Source: Youngiibacter fragilis 232.1 (GTDB taxonomy: Bacteria > Bacillota > Clostridia > Clostridiales > Clostridiaceae). Taken from it: 64,000 nucleotides of DNA. The position numbers and the translations under genes are program-made. Below the pieces are notes generated by a model that had not been told where the DNA came from, made no database searches, and worked only from the letters and a program-made list of their open reading frames with translations. The stretch lies in assembly GCF_000495435.3 (NCBI RefSeq), contig NZ_AXUN02000046.1:62001-126000 (forward strand). Reading direction: 5' to 3'. Shown in pieces: positions 17,414 through 25,594 of the stretch. Within the stretch, counting starts at the first letter, position 1. Every line of letters begins with the position of its first letter.

Positions 17414-18095
17414 CGAAATCCTCCGGTCTTACAAGCTTCTCCAGTGCATCCCTTGCAGCGGTCTGCTCGGACTCCTTTTTCGAAAAGCCCTCTCCCCGTC
17501 CCATGGTAATGTCATCTATGACTACCTTGGAAAAGAATTTCCTTCTGTGAGGTGGCCCCTCGAACTTAACCATGTCATACCTTATGTCCACATCTCCATT
17601 TTCCTGAAGTATCTCCTGAAGTCTCGTCTTGTAGTCAAAGACTATCTCATTCCTTCCAGCCATCTCGATGAGGCTGCGGAAATTCCTGGCGACGAAACCC
17701 CTTGCTTCCTCCATTCCCTTGTCCAGGTATATGGCTGCTATTACCGCTTCCACTGCATCAGAAAGCAGCGAGGGTCTGGTCCGTCCGCCAGTCTGTTCCT
17801 CACCTCTGCTCATCCTCATATGCCTGCCGAGGTCAAGGGCCCTTGCAACCTCATGAAGTGAGCTCTCGCATACGATCAGTGCCCTGAGCTTCGTCAGCTC
17901 CCCCTCGGACTTTTCAACGAACTCTGAGTAGAGCATTTCGGTAATGCAAAGTTGCAGGACAGCATCTCCAAGAAACTCAAGCTTCTCATTGTAATCCATA
18001 TTCTTGTGCTGATTGGCAAAGGATGAGTGTGTAAGTGCGGTCTCAATGAGCTTCTTGTCAGTGAATTCGACACCTATGGTCTTTTCAAACTCCAT
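17406..18095 (-). CDS. rnc: Ribonuclease III
   Basis: RNase III cleaves double-stranded RNA, maturing rRNA and trimming structured mRNAs. The 229-residue protein has the N-terminal nuclease domain with the signature NEKLEFLGDAVL (about 36-47) and the second acidic cluster SDAVEAVIAAIYLD, then a C-terminal double-stranded RNA binding domain (about 155-225, ending SEQTAARDALEKL). The ATG at 18095 has an AAAGGAG site 8 bases upstream. The mRNA start predicted from a TATAAT at 18174-18179 is immediately followed by a long hairpin (18114-18161), a candidate RNase III target, suggesting autoregulation. First gene of the rnc-radical SAM-smc-ftsY operon. Confidence 0.97.
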   Translation of the reverse strand: MEFEKTIGVEFTDKKLIETALTHSSFANQHKNMDYNEKLEFLGDAVLQLCITEMLYSEFVEKSEGELTKLRALIVCESSLHEVARALDLGRHMRMSRGEEQTGGRTRPSLLSDAVEAVIAAIYLDKGMEEARGFVARNFRSLIEMAGRNEIVFDYKTRLQEILQENGDVDIRYDMVKFEGPPHRRKFFSKVVIDDITMGRGEGFSKKESEQTAARDALEKLVRPEDFDA

Positions 18096-18113
18096 AAATT
18101 CATCTCCTTTATG

Positions 18114-18161
18114 AAGTTTATTCCTCAAGCTGCCTTATATTGCAGCCTCAGGAATAAACTT
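18114..18161 (-). promoter_or_regulatory. Long hairpin in the rnc 5' leader
   Basis: A perfect 12-bp stem AAGTTTATTCCT / AGGAATAAACTT (arms 18161-18150 and 18125-18114 on the minus strand) continues past one G-G mismatch into seven more pairs (one G-U), giving about 20 bp of near-continuous helix with an 8-nt loop. It begins about 5 nt after the predicted transcript start and ends 18 nt before the rnc ATG, just before its ribosome binding site. Confidence 0.8.
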
Positions 18162-18173
18162 ATGATCCTTTAC

Positions 18174-18179
18174 ATTATA
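18174..18179 (-). promoter_or_regulatory. rnc promoter -10
   Basis: Minus strand TATAAT in the 30-bp gap between the acpP terminator and the rnc leader hairpin. No good -35 is seen 16-18 bp upstream; the spacer region overlaps the terminator. Confidence 0.5.
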
Positions 18180-18183
18180 CAGA

Positions 18184-18224
18184 AAAAACAAAATCCCGTA
18201 TACAGCACGCTGGATACGGGATTT
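18184..18224 (-). terminator. acpP terminator
   Basis: 11-bp perfect stem AAATCCCGTAT / ATACGGGATTT (arms 18224-18214 and 18201-18191 on the minus strand) with a 12-base loop, followed by TTTTGTTTTTT. Separates the fatty-acid genes from rnc. Confidence 0.9.
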
Positions 18225-18232
18225 CAAATCAT

Positions 18233-18463
18233 CTAATCTTCTCCGGTGAGCGTCTTAAGATAATTGACAACATCTCCGACCTTCTTGGCGTTCTCCGCCT
18301 GCTCGTCGGCTATCTCTACGTCAAACTCCTCTTCAAGCGCCATGACCAGCTCGACTATGTCAAGTGAATCAGCACCAAGATCCTCGAAGGTCGAGTCCAT
18401 TGTGATCTCGTCTTCGTTCAGACTGAGCTTGTCTGCAATTATTGCCCTTACTTTTTCAAACAT
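18233..18463 (-). CDS. acpP: Acyl carrier protein
   Basis: ACP carries growing acyl chains on a 4'-phosphopantetheine arm. The 76-residue acidic four-helix protein has the attachment serine in [12 protein letters not shown] (about Ser33). The ATG at 18463 ([13 protein letters not shown]) has GGAGGTG 8 bases upstream; an in-frame ATG at 18478 overlaps that site and is not used. It lies 58 bases after plsX and before a strong terminator. Confidence 0.98.
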   Translation of the reverse strand: MFEKVRAIIADKLSLNEDEITMDSTFEDLGADSLDIVELVMALEEEFDVEIADEQAENAKKVGDVVNYLKTLTGED

Positions 18464-18521
18464 TAAAATCACCTCCATAGATTGTATAATAGTGGAATCC
18501 CCGGTTTAATGCAACATAATC

Positions 18522-19517
18522 CTACTGTTCTTTTGCCATGTTTTCCTTGTAAATTTTAAGGAAGCCTCTGTCATAAAGCTTTTTCGCCTGTCTAAGCGCA
18601 TTTTTGTATGCTCTTGCGTCCGAACTTCCATGCGCCTTTATTACCAGCCCGTCCACACCAAGAAGTGCAGCTCCACCTTCTTCCTTGTAGTCGTGCTTAG
18701 CCATGAACTCCTTCAGAGAAGGCTTGACCAAAAGTCCTCCTACCTTTCCCCTTGTCGTTGACATCATCGCTTCCTTTATCATGGACATAAGGTTCTTTAC
18801 GACACCTTCGTACATCTTGAGTATCGTATTGCCTGTGAATCCATCACAGACCAGTATCTGTACATCACCATCCGTCACTTCCCTCGGCTCCACATTACCT
18901 ATGAAGTTGATGGTAGTGTCAGCCTTCAGTAGCTGATATGCCTCTTTTGTCAGCTCATTTCCCTTTTCTTCCTCTGCACCGATATTGATCAGCCCTACCT
19001 TCGGTTTGACGAAGCCAAGTACGCTTTCAAAATAAACCCTTCCCATCCTGGCAAACTCAACCAGATTGTATGGCTTGACATCTGCATTCGCTCCGAGGTC
19101 TATCACCATGAACCTGCCGTTCTTTCCAGGTATGAGGGCGGCAAGCGCAGCCCTGTCGATTCCCTTTATCCTGCCTATGATAAGGAGACCTCCTGCAAGA
19201 AGAGCTCCGGTTGACCCTGCTGAGACCACGGCGTCTGCCTTTCCTTCCCTGACCAGGTCGAAGGCTCTCCTTAAGGATGAATCCTTCTTCCTTCTCAAGG
19301 CGATCACCGGCGCTTCATCAAGGCTGATGACTTCCCTCGCATCCAATATCTCGACCTTTGTCTTGTCAAACTGATACTTTGCAAGCTCAGCCTCTATCTT
19401 CTCCTTAGGACCTGTTATCACGACATTCACACCATATTCATTGACTGCCTGGATCGTACCCGCCACCACTTCCTGTGGAGCGTGGTCTCCACCCATTCCG
19501 TCTACCGCTATCCTCAT
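18522..19517 (-). CDS. plsX: Phosphate acyltransferase PlsX
   Basis: PlsX converts acyl-ACP to acyl-phosphate, the donor for PlsY in phospholipid synthesis; it is a peripheral membrane enzyme. The 331-residue protein starts [18 protein letters not shown] and has the family motifs [22 protein letters not shown] and VCDGFTGN. Order rpmF-plsX-acpP is common; here fabH/fabD/fabG do not follow plsX directly. A promoter with extended -10 lies in the gap after rpmF, covered by a symmetric palindrome that may be an operator. Confidence 0.98.
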   Translation of the reverse strand: MRIAVDGMGGDHAPQEVVAGTIQAVNEYGVNVVITGPKEKIEAELAKYQFDKTKVEILDAREVISLDEAPVIALRRKKDSSLRRAFDLVREGKADAVVSAGSTGALLAGGLLIIGRIKGIDRAALAALIPGKNGRFMVIDLGANADVKPYNLVEFARMGRVYFESVLGFVKPKVGLINIGAEEEKGNELTKEAYQLLKADTTINFIGNVEPREVTDGDVQILVCDGFTGNTILKMYEGVVKNLMSMIKEAMMSTTRGKVGGLLVKPSLKEFMAKHDYKEEGGAALLGVDGLVIKAHGSSDARAYKNALRQAKKLYDRGFLKIYKENMAKEQ

Positions 19518-19540
19518 ATGGTACCTCCACTTAAAATATT

Positions 19541-19576
19541 CTTACTGCCGCAATTATAACATATTGCAATAGTAAG
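19541..19576. promoter_or_regulatory. Interrupted palindrome over the plsX promoter
   Basis: Symmetric 36-bp element: CTTACT (19541-19546), 3 bp, GCAAT (19550-19554), 8 bp, ATTGC (19563-19567), 3 bp, AGTAAG (19571-19576). The extended -10 TGTTATAAT of plsX (minus strand, TATAAT 19558-19553) lies at its centre. It does not look like the FapR consensus. Candidate repressor operator. Confidence 0.55.
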
Positions 19577-19602
19577 ACATACATGTCATTCATATGAAAA
19601 AA

Positions 19603-19649
19603 CAAAAAAGCCAGCCATGGGGACCGGTAAAACGATTCCCTGACTAGCT
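19603..19649 (-). terminator. rpmF terminator
   Basis: Minus strand 8-bp stem AGCTAGTC / GGCTGGCT (two G-U pairs; arms 19649-19642 and 19616-19609) followed by six T and, after a G, another six T. Separates rpmF from the plsX promoter. Confidence 0.6.
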
Positions 19650-19679
19650 TATTGACATTCTAAAACATCACAAAAATGT

Positions 19680-19865
19680 CTATTCAGCCTCTACAGCTAC
19701 TACTTCCTTACCGTCGTAGTATCCGCATGCCTTGCAGACTCTGTGGGGGAGCTTCTTCTCATGGCACTGCGGGCACTCTACGAGTCCTGGAGCCGCGAGT
19801 GTGAAGGTCTGAGCCCTTCTCCTGTCTCTTCTGCCTTTAGAAAACTTTCTAGCTGGATTTCCCAT
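19680..19865 (-). CDS. rpmF: 50S ribosomal protein L32, zinc-binding form
   Basis: The 61-residue product starts [19 protein letters not shown]-like as in L32 and has a four-cysteine zinc ribbon CPQC...CKAC (about 32-48), the C+ paralogue. It follows the DUF177 gene after two bases, the usual pairing. A terminator downstream separates it from plsX. Confidence 0.98.
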   Translation of the reverse strand: MGNPARKFSKGRRDRRRAQTFTLAAPGLVECPQCHEKKLPHRVCKACGYYDGKEVVAVEAE

Positions 19866-19867
19866 TG

Positions 19868-20365
19868 TTACACCTCCTTGAAAATGTCCTTGAGAGCCGA
19901 TAGCCTCGGATCCTCATCTATGGATGCACAATCGCACTCACTTACGTTGAGGTTGGTTCCGCAGCTCTGGCAAAGGCCTTTACAGTCCTCTTTGCATAGG
20001 ACTTTTATGGGCATCGAGATATAGATGCTGTTCAGAACAACATCCCTGAGGTCAATAAATCCGCCTTCCTGGACAGGCACAAGTCCCTCTTCTTCTTCTC
20101 CGCCTTCTGCGATCTTTTCGTCTATTTCGACTACGAGATCCCTTTCAAATTCTTCCAAACATCTTGAACATGTCTCCGACAGTCTGGTCGTCGCGGTCAG
20201 CTTAACAGCCGCAACCCCTTCGGCCACATCGACCGTGCCGGTGACCTTTATCGGTTCAAGAGTCCTGATCTCCTCATTGTTGAAAACAAGCTGGCTTGCC
20301 GATATGGCAAATTCCACAATCCTTGTTATACCGGTCTTGTTGATATCACGCAGTGATATAAGCAT
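19868..20365 (-). CDS. yceD: YceD/DUF177 family protein
   Basis: The 165-residue protein matches YceD/DUF177, a family that sits next to rpmF in most bacteria and is linked to 23S rRNA accumulation. It has the CSRCLEEF motif and a C-terminal cysteine-rich [13 protein letters not shown] then CDC segment, suggesting a zinc site, and ends with the typical [11 protein letters not shown]. The ATG at 20365 has TAGGAG 5 bases upstream; earlier in-frame starts lack sites. Own promoter at 20457-20485. Confidence 0.9.
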   Translation of the reverse strand: MLISLRDINKTGITRIVEFAISASQLVFNNEEIRTLEPIKVTGTVDVAEGVAAVKLTATTRLSETCSRCLEEFERDLVVEIDEKIAEGGEEEEGLVPVQEGGFIDLRDVVLNSIYISMPIKVLCKEDCKGLCQSCGTNLNVSECDCASIDEDPRLSALKDIFKEV

Positions 20366-20456
20366 ATCTACTCCTAGATCTTCATCCTCAGGCATCCTGT
20401 GTGAGTAGGATGGTGCCAAAAGGATAAAGTTTTGCCCTTGTGAGCAAACACGTATT

Positions 20457-20485
20457 ATTATATTTATTCGGAGTTAAAAAGTCAA
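20457..20485 (-). promoter_or_regulatory. yceD-rpmF promoter
   Basis: Minus strand -35 TTGACT (20485-20480), 17-bp spacer, -10 TATAAT (20462-20457). The predicted transcript starts with a small GTTTGC / GCAAAAC hairpin. Confidence 0.9.
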
Positions 20486-20659
20486 GCATTTTCAAACCAA
20501 CCGGCTTGTTCTGCTTTTTCACGAATGCTTCATTTCGTGTTCCCTATTCTCTCCGTACCTCGATTATATACCAATCCATGGATTTGTGAAGAGGGAGCTC
20601 CATTTTTTACCTTTTTGTACTTTTTTATGGCTGAAGTGAAGATATAATTAAGGGGATAA
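20486..20659. other. Intergenic region before the capA-like gene
   Basis: Contains an inverted repeat CACGAA (20520-20525) / TTCGTG (20534-20539), a perfect 12-bp palindrome AATCCATGGATT (20573-20584), and a plus-strand TATAAT at 20643-20648 without a clear -35. No gene seen. Confidence 0.5.
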
Positions 20660-21937
20660 TTGTATAGGACGGTGAGTAAAATAGCCAGAAACGTCAAAAA
20701 AGCGATCCCATGGGCACTGCTCCCGATGCTGCTTCTATCCTCCTGCGGATTCTTTGAGCCTGCAGCAGGCTCCGCCGAACCGACTGCGGCAACGTCCCCT
20801 ACGGCTCCAGTAAAACCTTCGTCACCTTCAGTCCCGCCAGAACCCCCTGAGCCTGACAACACGGTGGTCATCACTGCTGTCGGCGACATCATGGTCCATT
20901 ATCCTCAGCTTGTCGCCCAGAAGACTGGAGAAGGGACGTACGACTTCAATGATAACTTCATTTTCATAAAGGACATCATAGGGGATTCGGACCTGTCGTT
21001 TGCTAACCTGGAAACCACCATACTCGCAAGCAGGAAGCCATCCACCTACCCGCGCTTCAACTCACCCCCGGAGCTGCTCGATGCAATAAAATCAGCTGGC
21101 TTCGATATCATTTCAACGATCAACAACCACACAATGGATACCGGCAAGGCAGGTGTCCTCGCTACTCTGGATGAGCTAGACGAAAGAGGTCTCACCTCTG
21201 TAGGCACATACAGGAACAAGAATGACGTCAAGTATGTAGTCCGAACGGTAAAGGACATGAAGTTCGGGATAGCAGCATACACATGCGGATACTTCAACAG
21301 CAGCGGTTCATACATCAACAACATACCGACTGAGGGCATGGGAAGCCAGCTGAACATCATAGACACTACCAGCGTGGATTCCTCCTTCGAAAAGATCAGG
21401 GTCCAGATTGAAAAGATGAAGCAGGAAGGCTGTGAGTTCATCACAATCATACTGCACTGGGGTACGGAGTACCAGAAGGAGCCAAACAGCTACCAGAAGA
21501 AGCTCGCAAGGAAGCTTGTTGATGAAGGAGTCGACCTGATACTCGGTTCACACCCTCACCTAGTCCAGTCCATGGAATTCCTCAAGTCATCCGATGGAAA
21601 GCATGAAGGCCTTGTCGCCTACTCCATGGGAAACTTCCTTTCCAACCAGAGGTTCGATATCCTTGAGATAAAGGGAACAGAAACCGGAATGGTTGCGAGA
21701 GTGACACTCGATAAGGATGAGGATGGCAATATAGCGATCATGAAGGCCGAATACATTCCCACATGGATAAGCCTTACAGGCGTCGAAGAGAATGCCGACT
21801 ACAAGATATTGCCGATAGGGAGCGACTATGTGGAAACCGCAGAAAAGTACGATGCGGATGAGAAATCTGTAAAGGAATCCCTTGAATGGCTGAGGTCAGT
21901 CATGAAGGACGAGAAGGTCACCATTTACGGAGAATAG
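20660..21937 (+). CDS. CapA-family (poly-gamma-glutamate synthesis type) lipoprotein
   Basis: The 425-residue protein has an N-terminal signal with lipobox LLSSC (Cys29), a Pro/Ala/Thr/Ser/Glu-rich linker (about 33-65), then a CapA/PgsA metallophosphatase-like domain: TAVGDIMVH (about 71-79), FANLETTI, TINNHTMD, ILHWGTEYQ, LGSHPHLVQ and YSMGNFLSNQ. CapA-like proteins act at the cell surface; in Bacillus CapA/PgsA takes part in poly-gamma-glutamate export, but no pgsB/C genes are here, so a phosphoesterase role cannot be excluded. TTG at 20660 has AAGGGG 4 bases upstream; GTG at 20672 is an alternative giving a shorter signal. One of three plus-strand genes. Confidence 0.88.
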   Translation: MYRTVSKIARNVKKAIPWALLPMLLLSSCGFFEPAAGSAEPTAATSPTAPVKPSSPSVPPEPPEPDNTVVITAVGDIMVHYPQLVAQKTGEGTYDFNDNFIFIKDIIGDSDLSFANLETTILASRKPSTYPRFNSPPELLDAIKSAGFDIISTINNHTMDTGKAGVLATLDELDERGLTSVGTYRNKNDVKYVVRTVKDMKFGIAAYTCGYFNSSGSYINNIPTEGMGSQLNIIDTTSVDSSFEKIRVQIEKMKQEGCEFITIILHWGTEYQKEPNSYQKKLARKLVDEGVDLILGSHPHLVQSMEFLKSSDGKHEGLVAYSMGNFLSNQRFDILEIKGTETGMVARVTLDKDEDGNIAIMKAEYIPTWISLTGVEENADYKILPIGSDYVETAEKYDADEKSVKESLEWLRSVMKDEKVTIYGE

Positions 21938-21968
21938 ACCGAACCGATCAAACCTGAATAAGATAAGA

Positions 21969-21997
21969 CAGCCGGACCAAATGAAGTGGTCCGGCTG
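21969..21997. terminator. Bidirectional terminator between the capA-like gene and ackA
   Basis: Perfect 11-bp stem CAGCCGGACCA / TGGTCCGGCTG with a 7-base loop between two convergent genes. T tracts on both sides are interrupted. Confidence 0.8.
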
Positions 21998-22007
21998 CAT
22001 TATTTCA

Positions 22008-23201
22008 CTATTTTACCAATGCCAATGTGTCTCTTGCTATCATGAGCTCCTCGTTAGTAGGAACTACAAGGACCTTCACTTTGGAGTCGTCAGTGGATAC
22101 TACTGTCTCTTTTCCTCTTACCTTGTTCTTAGCCCTGTCAAGGTTGATTCCAAGGTACTCAAGGTCAGATGCTATAGCCTCCCTGGCTTCAGGGGCATTC
22201 TCTCCGAGACCTGCAGTGAATACGAGGGCATCTATTCCGTTCATGGCTGCCACGAAATATCCTATGTACTTCTTGACCCTGTAGTAGAACACATCAAGGG
22301 CAAGGTTCGCCCTGTTGTTGCCGCCGTCAGCTGCAACCTCAATGTCCCTGAAGTCTGAAGATACGCCTGAGAGTCCAAGCACACCCGACTTCTTGTTCAT
22401 GATGTCCAGAACTTCATCGTAGGAGTAGTTGTACTCCTTCATGAGGTAAGGGATTATCGCAGGGTCTATGTCTCCGCATCTTGTTCCCATGAGGAGACCT
22501 TCAAGCGGAGTGAAGCCCATCGAAGTGTCAACTGACTTGCCGTTGTGTACAGCTGCAACAGATGCGCCGTTTCCAAGATGGCATGTGACTATCTTGAGGT
22601 CCTTTACATCCCTGCCCAGTATCTCAGCAGTCCTGTATGAGACATATTTGTGGCTTGTTCCGTGGAAGCCGTACTTCCTTATATGGTTTTCCTTGTACAT
22701 CTCATAAGGAAGTCCATAGAGGAAAGCCTTTTCCGGCATGGTCTGATGGAATGCCGTATCGAATACCGCAACCATCTTCGTGTCAGGCATAAGCGTCTGG
22801 CAGGCCCTTATTCCTATTATGTTCGGCGGATTGTGCAGCGGTGCGAGAGCCGAGAAGTCAACAAGGTCCTTCATGACCTCGTCATTGATGATGACGGAAT
22901 CAGCATACTTTTCTCCACCATGGACAACCCTGTGTCCAACAGCACCGATCTCATCCATTGAAGCGATGACGCCGTTAGTGCCGTCTGTGAGTGTGTCAAG
23001 GACATGCTTGATAGCATCCTTGTGGTCCTTCATTGGAACGGACAGTACATACTTATCCCTTCCATCCACCTTCTGAGTGAGCTTTGAGCCTTCAATCCCG
23101 ATTCTTTCTACAAGACCGTTCGCAAGGGCGTTTTCATTGTCCATGTCGATCAGCTGATACTTGAGGGATGAGCTTCCGCAATTGATTACAAGTACTTTCA
23201 T
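22008..23201 (-). CDS. ackA: Acetate kinase
   Basis: Converts acetyl-phosphate plus ADP to acetate plus ATP, the energy-yielding last step of acetate fermentation. The 397-residue protein shows the ASKHA-fold motifs [13 protein letters not shown] (7-19), HRVVHGGE (about 88-95), [10 protein letters not shown] (with the catalytic Asp), [11 protein letters not shown] and [10 protein letters not shown]. It follows pta after 46 bases with a GGAGG site and ends before a shared terminator. Confidence 0.99.
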   Translation of the reverse strand: MKVLVINCGSSSLKYQLIDMDNENALANGLVERIGIEGSKLTQKVDGRDKYVLSVPMKDHKDAIKHVLDTLTDGTNGVIASMDEIGAVGHRVVHGGEKYADSVIINDEVMKDLVDFSALAPLHNPPNIIGIRACQTLMPDTKMVAVFDTAFHQTMPEKAFLYGLPYEMYKENHIRKYGFHGTSHKYVSYRTAEILGRDVKDLKIVTCHLGNGASVAAVHNGKSVDTSMGFTPLEGLLMGTRCGDIDPAIIPYLMKEYNYSYDEVLDIMNKKSGVLGLSGVSSDFRDIEVAADGGNNRANLALDVFYYRVKKYIGYFVAAMNGIDALVFTAGLGENAPEAREAIASDLEYLGINLDRAKNKVRGKETVVSTDDSKVKVLVVPTNEELMIARDTLALVK

Positions 23202-23247
23202 TGGTTTCCTCCTGCCTTTTAGCTATATATATTTATTTAATTGAAAG

Positions 23248-24249
23248 CTATTTCTGTGCCTGTGCCTGAACAGCTGTTATTGCCACGACATTCACTATGT
23301 CCTCGGCGCTGCAGCCTCTTGAAAGGTCATTTATCGGCTTTGCAAAGCCCTGGCATATCGGTCCTATGGCTTCTGCTCCTGCAAGCCTCTGTACGAGCTT
23401 GTACCCTATGTTTCCAGCCTGGAGGTCAGGGAATACGAGGACATTTGCCTCTCCAGCAACCTTCGAGTTTGGAGCCTTCTGCTTACCTACCTTTGCAACA
23501 AGGGCAGCATCAGCCTGAAGCTCGCCTTCTATAGCAAGGTCAGGTCTCAGCTCGTTCGCCTTCTTTACAGCATTCTGGACCTTGGTAACAAGCTCGTGCT
23601 TTGCGCTTCCCATTGTCGAGAACGAAAGCATCGCAACCTTCGGGTCCATTCCGCAAAGCTTCTTCGCCGTATCTGCTGTAGAGATCGCGATCGCTGCAAG
23701 CTCATCCTCATTCGGATTCGGATTGACAGCACAGTCTGCAAACAGCATCATGCCTTCCTTGCCGTAGCTCTCGTCTTCAAGAAGCATTACGAAGAATGAT
23801 GAAACGACGCTTATTCCAGGAGCGGTCTTCACTATCTGGAGACCCGGCCTCAAAAGGTCACCGGTCGTATGTATGGCGCCTGATACCATTCCCTGGGCAT
23901 CGTCCTTCTTGACCATCATGGTACCGAAATACATCGGGTCCAGCATGGTCTTTGCAGCTATCTCTTCAGTCACACCCTTTGATTTCCTGAGCTCGTAGAA
24001 TTCCCTGACATATTCTGCGGTTTTCTCAGACTTCGCAGGGTCCTGTATCTCGATCCCTTCTATGTTCAGTCCCAGCTTCTCGGCCTTCTCCCTGATGACT
24101 TCCCCGTTTCCTACAAGTATGACCTCCGCTATCTTCTCAGCATTGATTTCAGCGGCAGCGGTGAGATTCCTTTCCTCTTCGCCTTCCGGCAGGACTATTC
24201 TCTGTATGTCGCTTTTGGCCATTTCCTTCATTTTTGACATAAAATCCAT
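23248..24249 (-). CDS. pta: Phosphate acetyltransferase
   Basis: Interconverts acetyl-CoA and acetyl-phosphate, feeding ackA. The 333-residue protein is the short Firmicute type (single PTA_PTB domain), with IVLPEGEEERNLTAA near the N-terminus, MVSGAIHTTGDLLRPGL, FADCAVNPNPN, and the C-terminal ANVLVFPDLQAGNIGYKL. GGAG lies upstream of the ATG at 24249; ATG at 24240 (MSKMKEMAK) is an alternative. A promoter lies in the divergent region shared with tmcAL. Confidence 0.98.
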   Translation of the reverse strand: MDFMSKMKEMAKSDIQRIVLPEGEEERNLTAAAEINAEKIAEVILVGNGEVIREKAEKLGLNIEGIEIQDPAKSEKTAEYVREFYELRKSKGVTEEIAAKTMLDPMYFGTMMVKKDDAQGMVSGAIHTTGDLLRPGLQIVKTAPGISVVSSFFVMLLEDESYGKEGMMLFADCAVNPNPNEDELAAIAISTADTAKKLCGMDPKVAMLSFSTMGSAKHELVTKVQNAVKKANELRPDLAIEGELQADAALVAKVGKQKAPNSKVAGEANVLVFPDLQAGNIGYKLVQRLAGAEAIGPICQGFAKPINDLSRGCSAEDIVNVVAITAVQAQAQK

Positions 24250-24281
24250 AAAATTTTCTCCTTTCGTGTTTACCTCTTAAT

Positions 24282-24311
24282 ATGATACAACTTTCAATGT
24301 GTGCATTTCAA
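24282..24311 (-). promoter_or_regulatory. pta-ackA promoter
   Basis: Minus strand -35 TTGAAA (24311-24306), 18-bp spacer, -10 TATCAT (24287-24282), in the 108-bp divergent gap with tmcAL. On the plus strand a TATAAT (24335-24340) sits 17 bases before tmcAL but has no good -35. Confidence 0.55.
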
Positions 24312-24357
24312 GGTAAATGCAGTAAAATATACTTTATAATAGATTGGAGGTTACATC

Positions 24358-25539
24358 ATGAGACCTTGCGCCATAATCGCTGAATATAATCCATTCCACA
24401 AGGGGCATGCTTACCAGGTTGAAGAGACACGGAAAAATGGTGCGACCCACGTCATCGCACTGATGTCAGGGAACTTCGTGCAGCGCGGAGCGCCTGCACT
24501 GTTTGACAAGTACCGAAGAGCCCATATGGCAGTCCTTGGCGGGGTAGACCTGGTGCTCGAGCTGCCTTCGGTATATGCGCTCTCATCGGCTGAATTCTTC
24601 GCACGTGGCTCGGTCGACATCCTGAACAGCCTTCATGGAATCAAGATGCTTTCCTTCGGCTCAGAAGCCGGAGACTTAGATACCCTTTCAAGGATCGCAG
24701 AAATCGTCTCTGAGGAACCTGATGAGTACAGATTACTTCTAAGGAAACACCTTGACCTCGGGCAGTCATTTCCAGGAGCAAGGTCAAAGGCCCTCGAAGC
24801 TATGCTTCCGGATATTCCTCAAGGTGTTCTTTCAAGCCCCAACAACATTCTTGGAGTTGAGTATCTGAAGGCACTCCGAAAGACAGCCTCATCCATCGAA
24901 CCGTTTACGATCAGGAGGCAGGGAGCCGGCTACCATGATGAAGACCTTGGGAAGTCGCTTCCGTCAGCCACAGGGATAAGGAAGCTTCTCCTTGAGGGCG
25001 GTACTGCAGAAGGACTGCTCCCGTCAAGTTCCGGGGACGAGCTTGCGAGTCTTGTCTCATCAGGATATTCGATGGTCACCCTCGAGAGCTGCAGGGACCT
25101 GCTCCTGTACAGGCTGACTGTAGATGGAGACCGCCTTTCAAGCCTCCCGGATGCTGCCGGCGGTCTTGGTGAGCGCATGGCAGCCCATTCACACCTCATA
25201 GGTTCGGTTGGAGTTATTGGTTTCATTGAGGCTGTCAAGACAAGGCGATATACCCATACAAGGATATCGAGGATACTCATGCAGTTCCTCCTGTCTTTCG
25301 ACAGGTGCGACCTTGACAGCCTGAGGAGGGGTGCTCCGGGTTCAGTCAAGATCCTCGAGTCGACTCCTAGAGGGAACGAGTTCCTTGCTTCCATAAGGAA
25401 GGATACTGAAATCAGGCTCATCCATAACTTCGGAAAGGAAACCGACGAATACCAGACACTTGATTCAAAGGCATCAAAGGTCTATGGACTGCTTTGCAGG
25501 GATTATGACGATTCGTGGGATTTCAAGGGCTACATATGA
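24358..25539 (+). CDS. tmcAL: tRNA(Met) cytidine acetate ligase (YlbM)
   Basis: TmcAL forms acetyl-AMP from acetate and ATP and transfers acetate to C34 of elongator tRNA-Met (ac4C). The 393-residue protein starts MRPCAIIAEYNPFHKGHAYQ (nucleotidyltransferase HxGH-type motif FHKGH, about 13-17), followed by MSGNFVQRGAPALFDKYRRA and SSPNNILGVEYLKAL, all hallmarks of the family. GGAGG lies 7 bases upstream of the ATG. It is divergent from pta-ackA, so a gene that consumes acetate abuts genes that make it. Confidence 0.95.
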   Translation: MRPCAIIAEYNPFHKGHAYQVEETRKNGATHVIALMSGNFVQRGAPALFDKYRRAHMAVLGGVDLVLELPSVYALSSAEFFARGSVDILNSLHGIKMLSFGSEAGDLDTLSRIAEIVSEEPDEYRLLLRKHLDLGQSFPGARSKALEAMLPDIPQGVLSSPNNILGVEYLKALRKTASSIEPFTIRRQGAGYHDEDLGKSLPSATGIRKLLLEGGTAEGLLPSSSGDELASLVSSGYSMVTLESCRDLLLYRLTVDGDRLSSLPDAAGGLGERMAAHSHLIGSVGVIGFIEAVKTRRYTHTRISRILMQFLLSFDRCDLDSLRRGAPGSVKILESTPRGNEFLASIRKDTEIRLIHNFGKETDEYQTLDSKASKVYGLLCRDYDDSWDFKGYI

Positions 25540-25540
25540 C

Positions 25541-25592
25541 AAAAAGCAAGGCTCCCAGCACCTGTCTTAGGATGCTTGCGAGCCTTCTTGCT
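25541..25592 (-). terminator. Terminator of the coaD operon
   Basis: Minus strand stem AGCAAG, one bulged base, AGGCTC pairing with GAGCCTTGCT (arms 25592-25580 and 25554-25545), followed by TTTT. It sits between convergent genes and may also serve tmcAL. Confidence 0.7.
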
Positions 25593-25594
25593 GT

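Noticed and set aside
19541-19576. FapR operator at plsX
   Set aside because: The palindrome's arms do not fit the FapR consensus I know, and no fapR gene is in the window; kept only as an unidentified operator.
20660-20892. Reverse-strand open frame (20530-20892) over the start of the capA-like gene
   Set aside because: It lacks a ribosome binding site and is a Gly/Ala/Ser shadow of the proline-rich linker.
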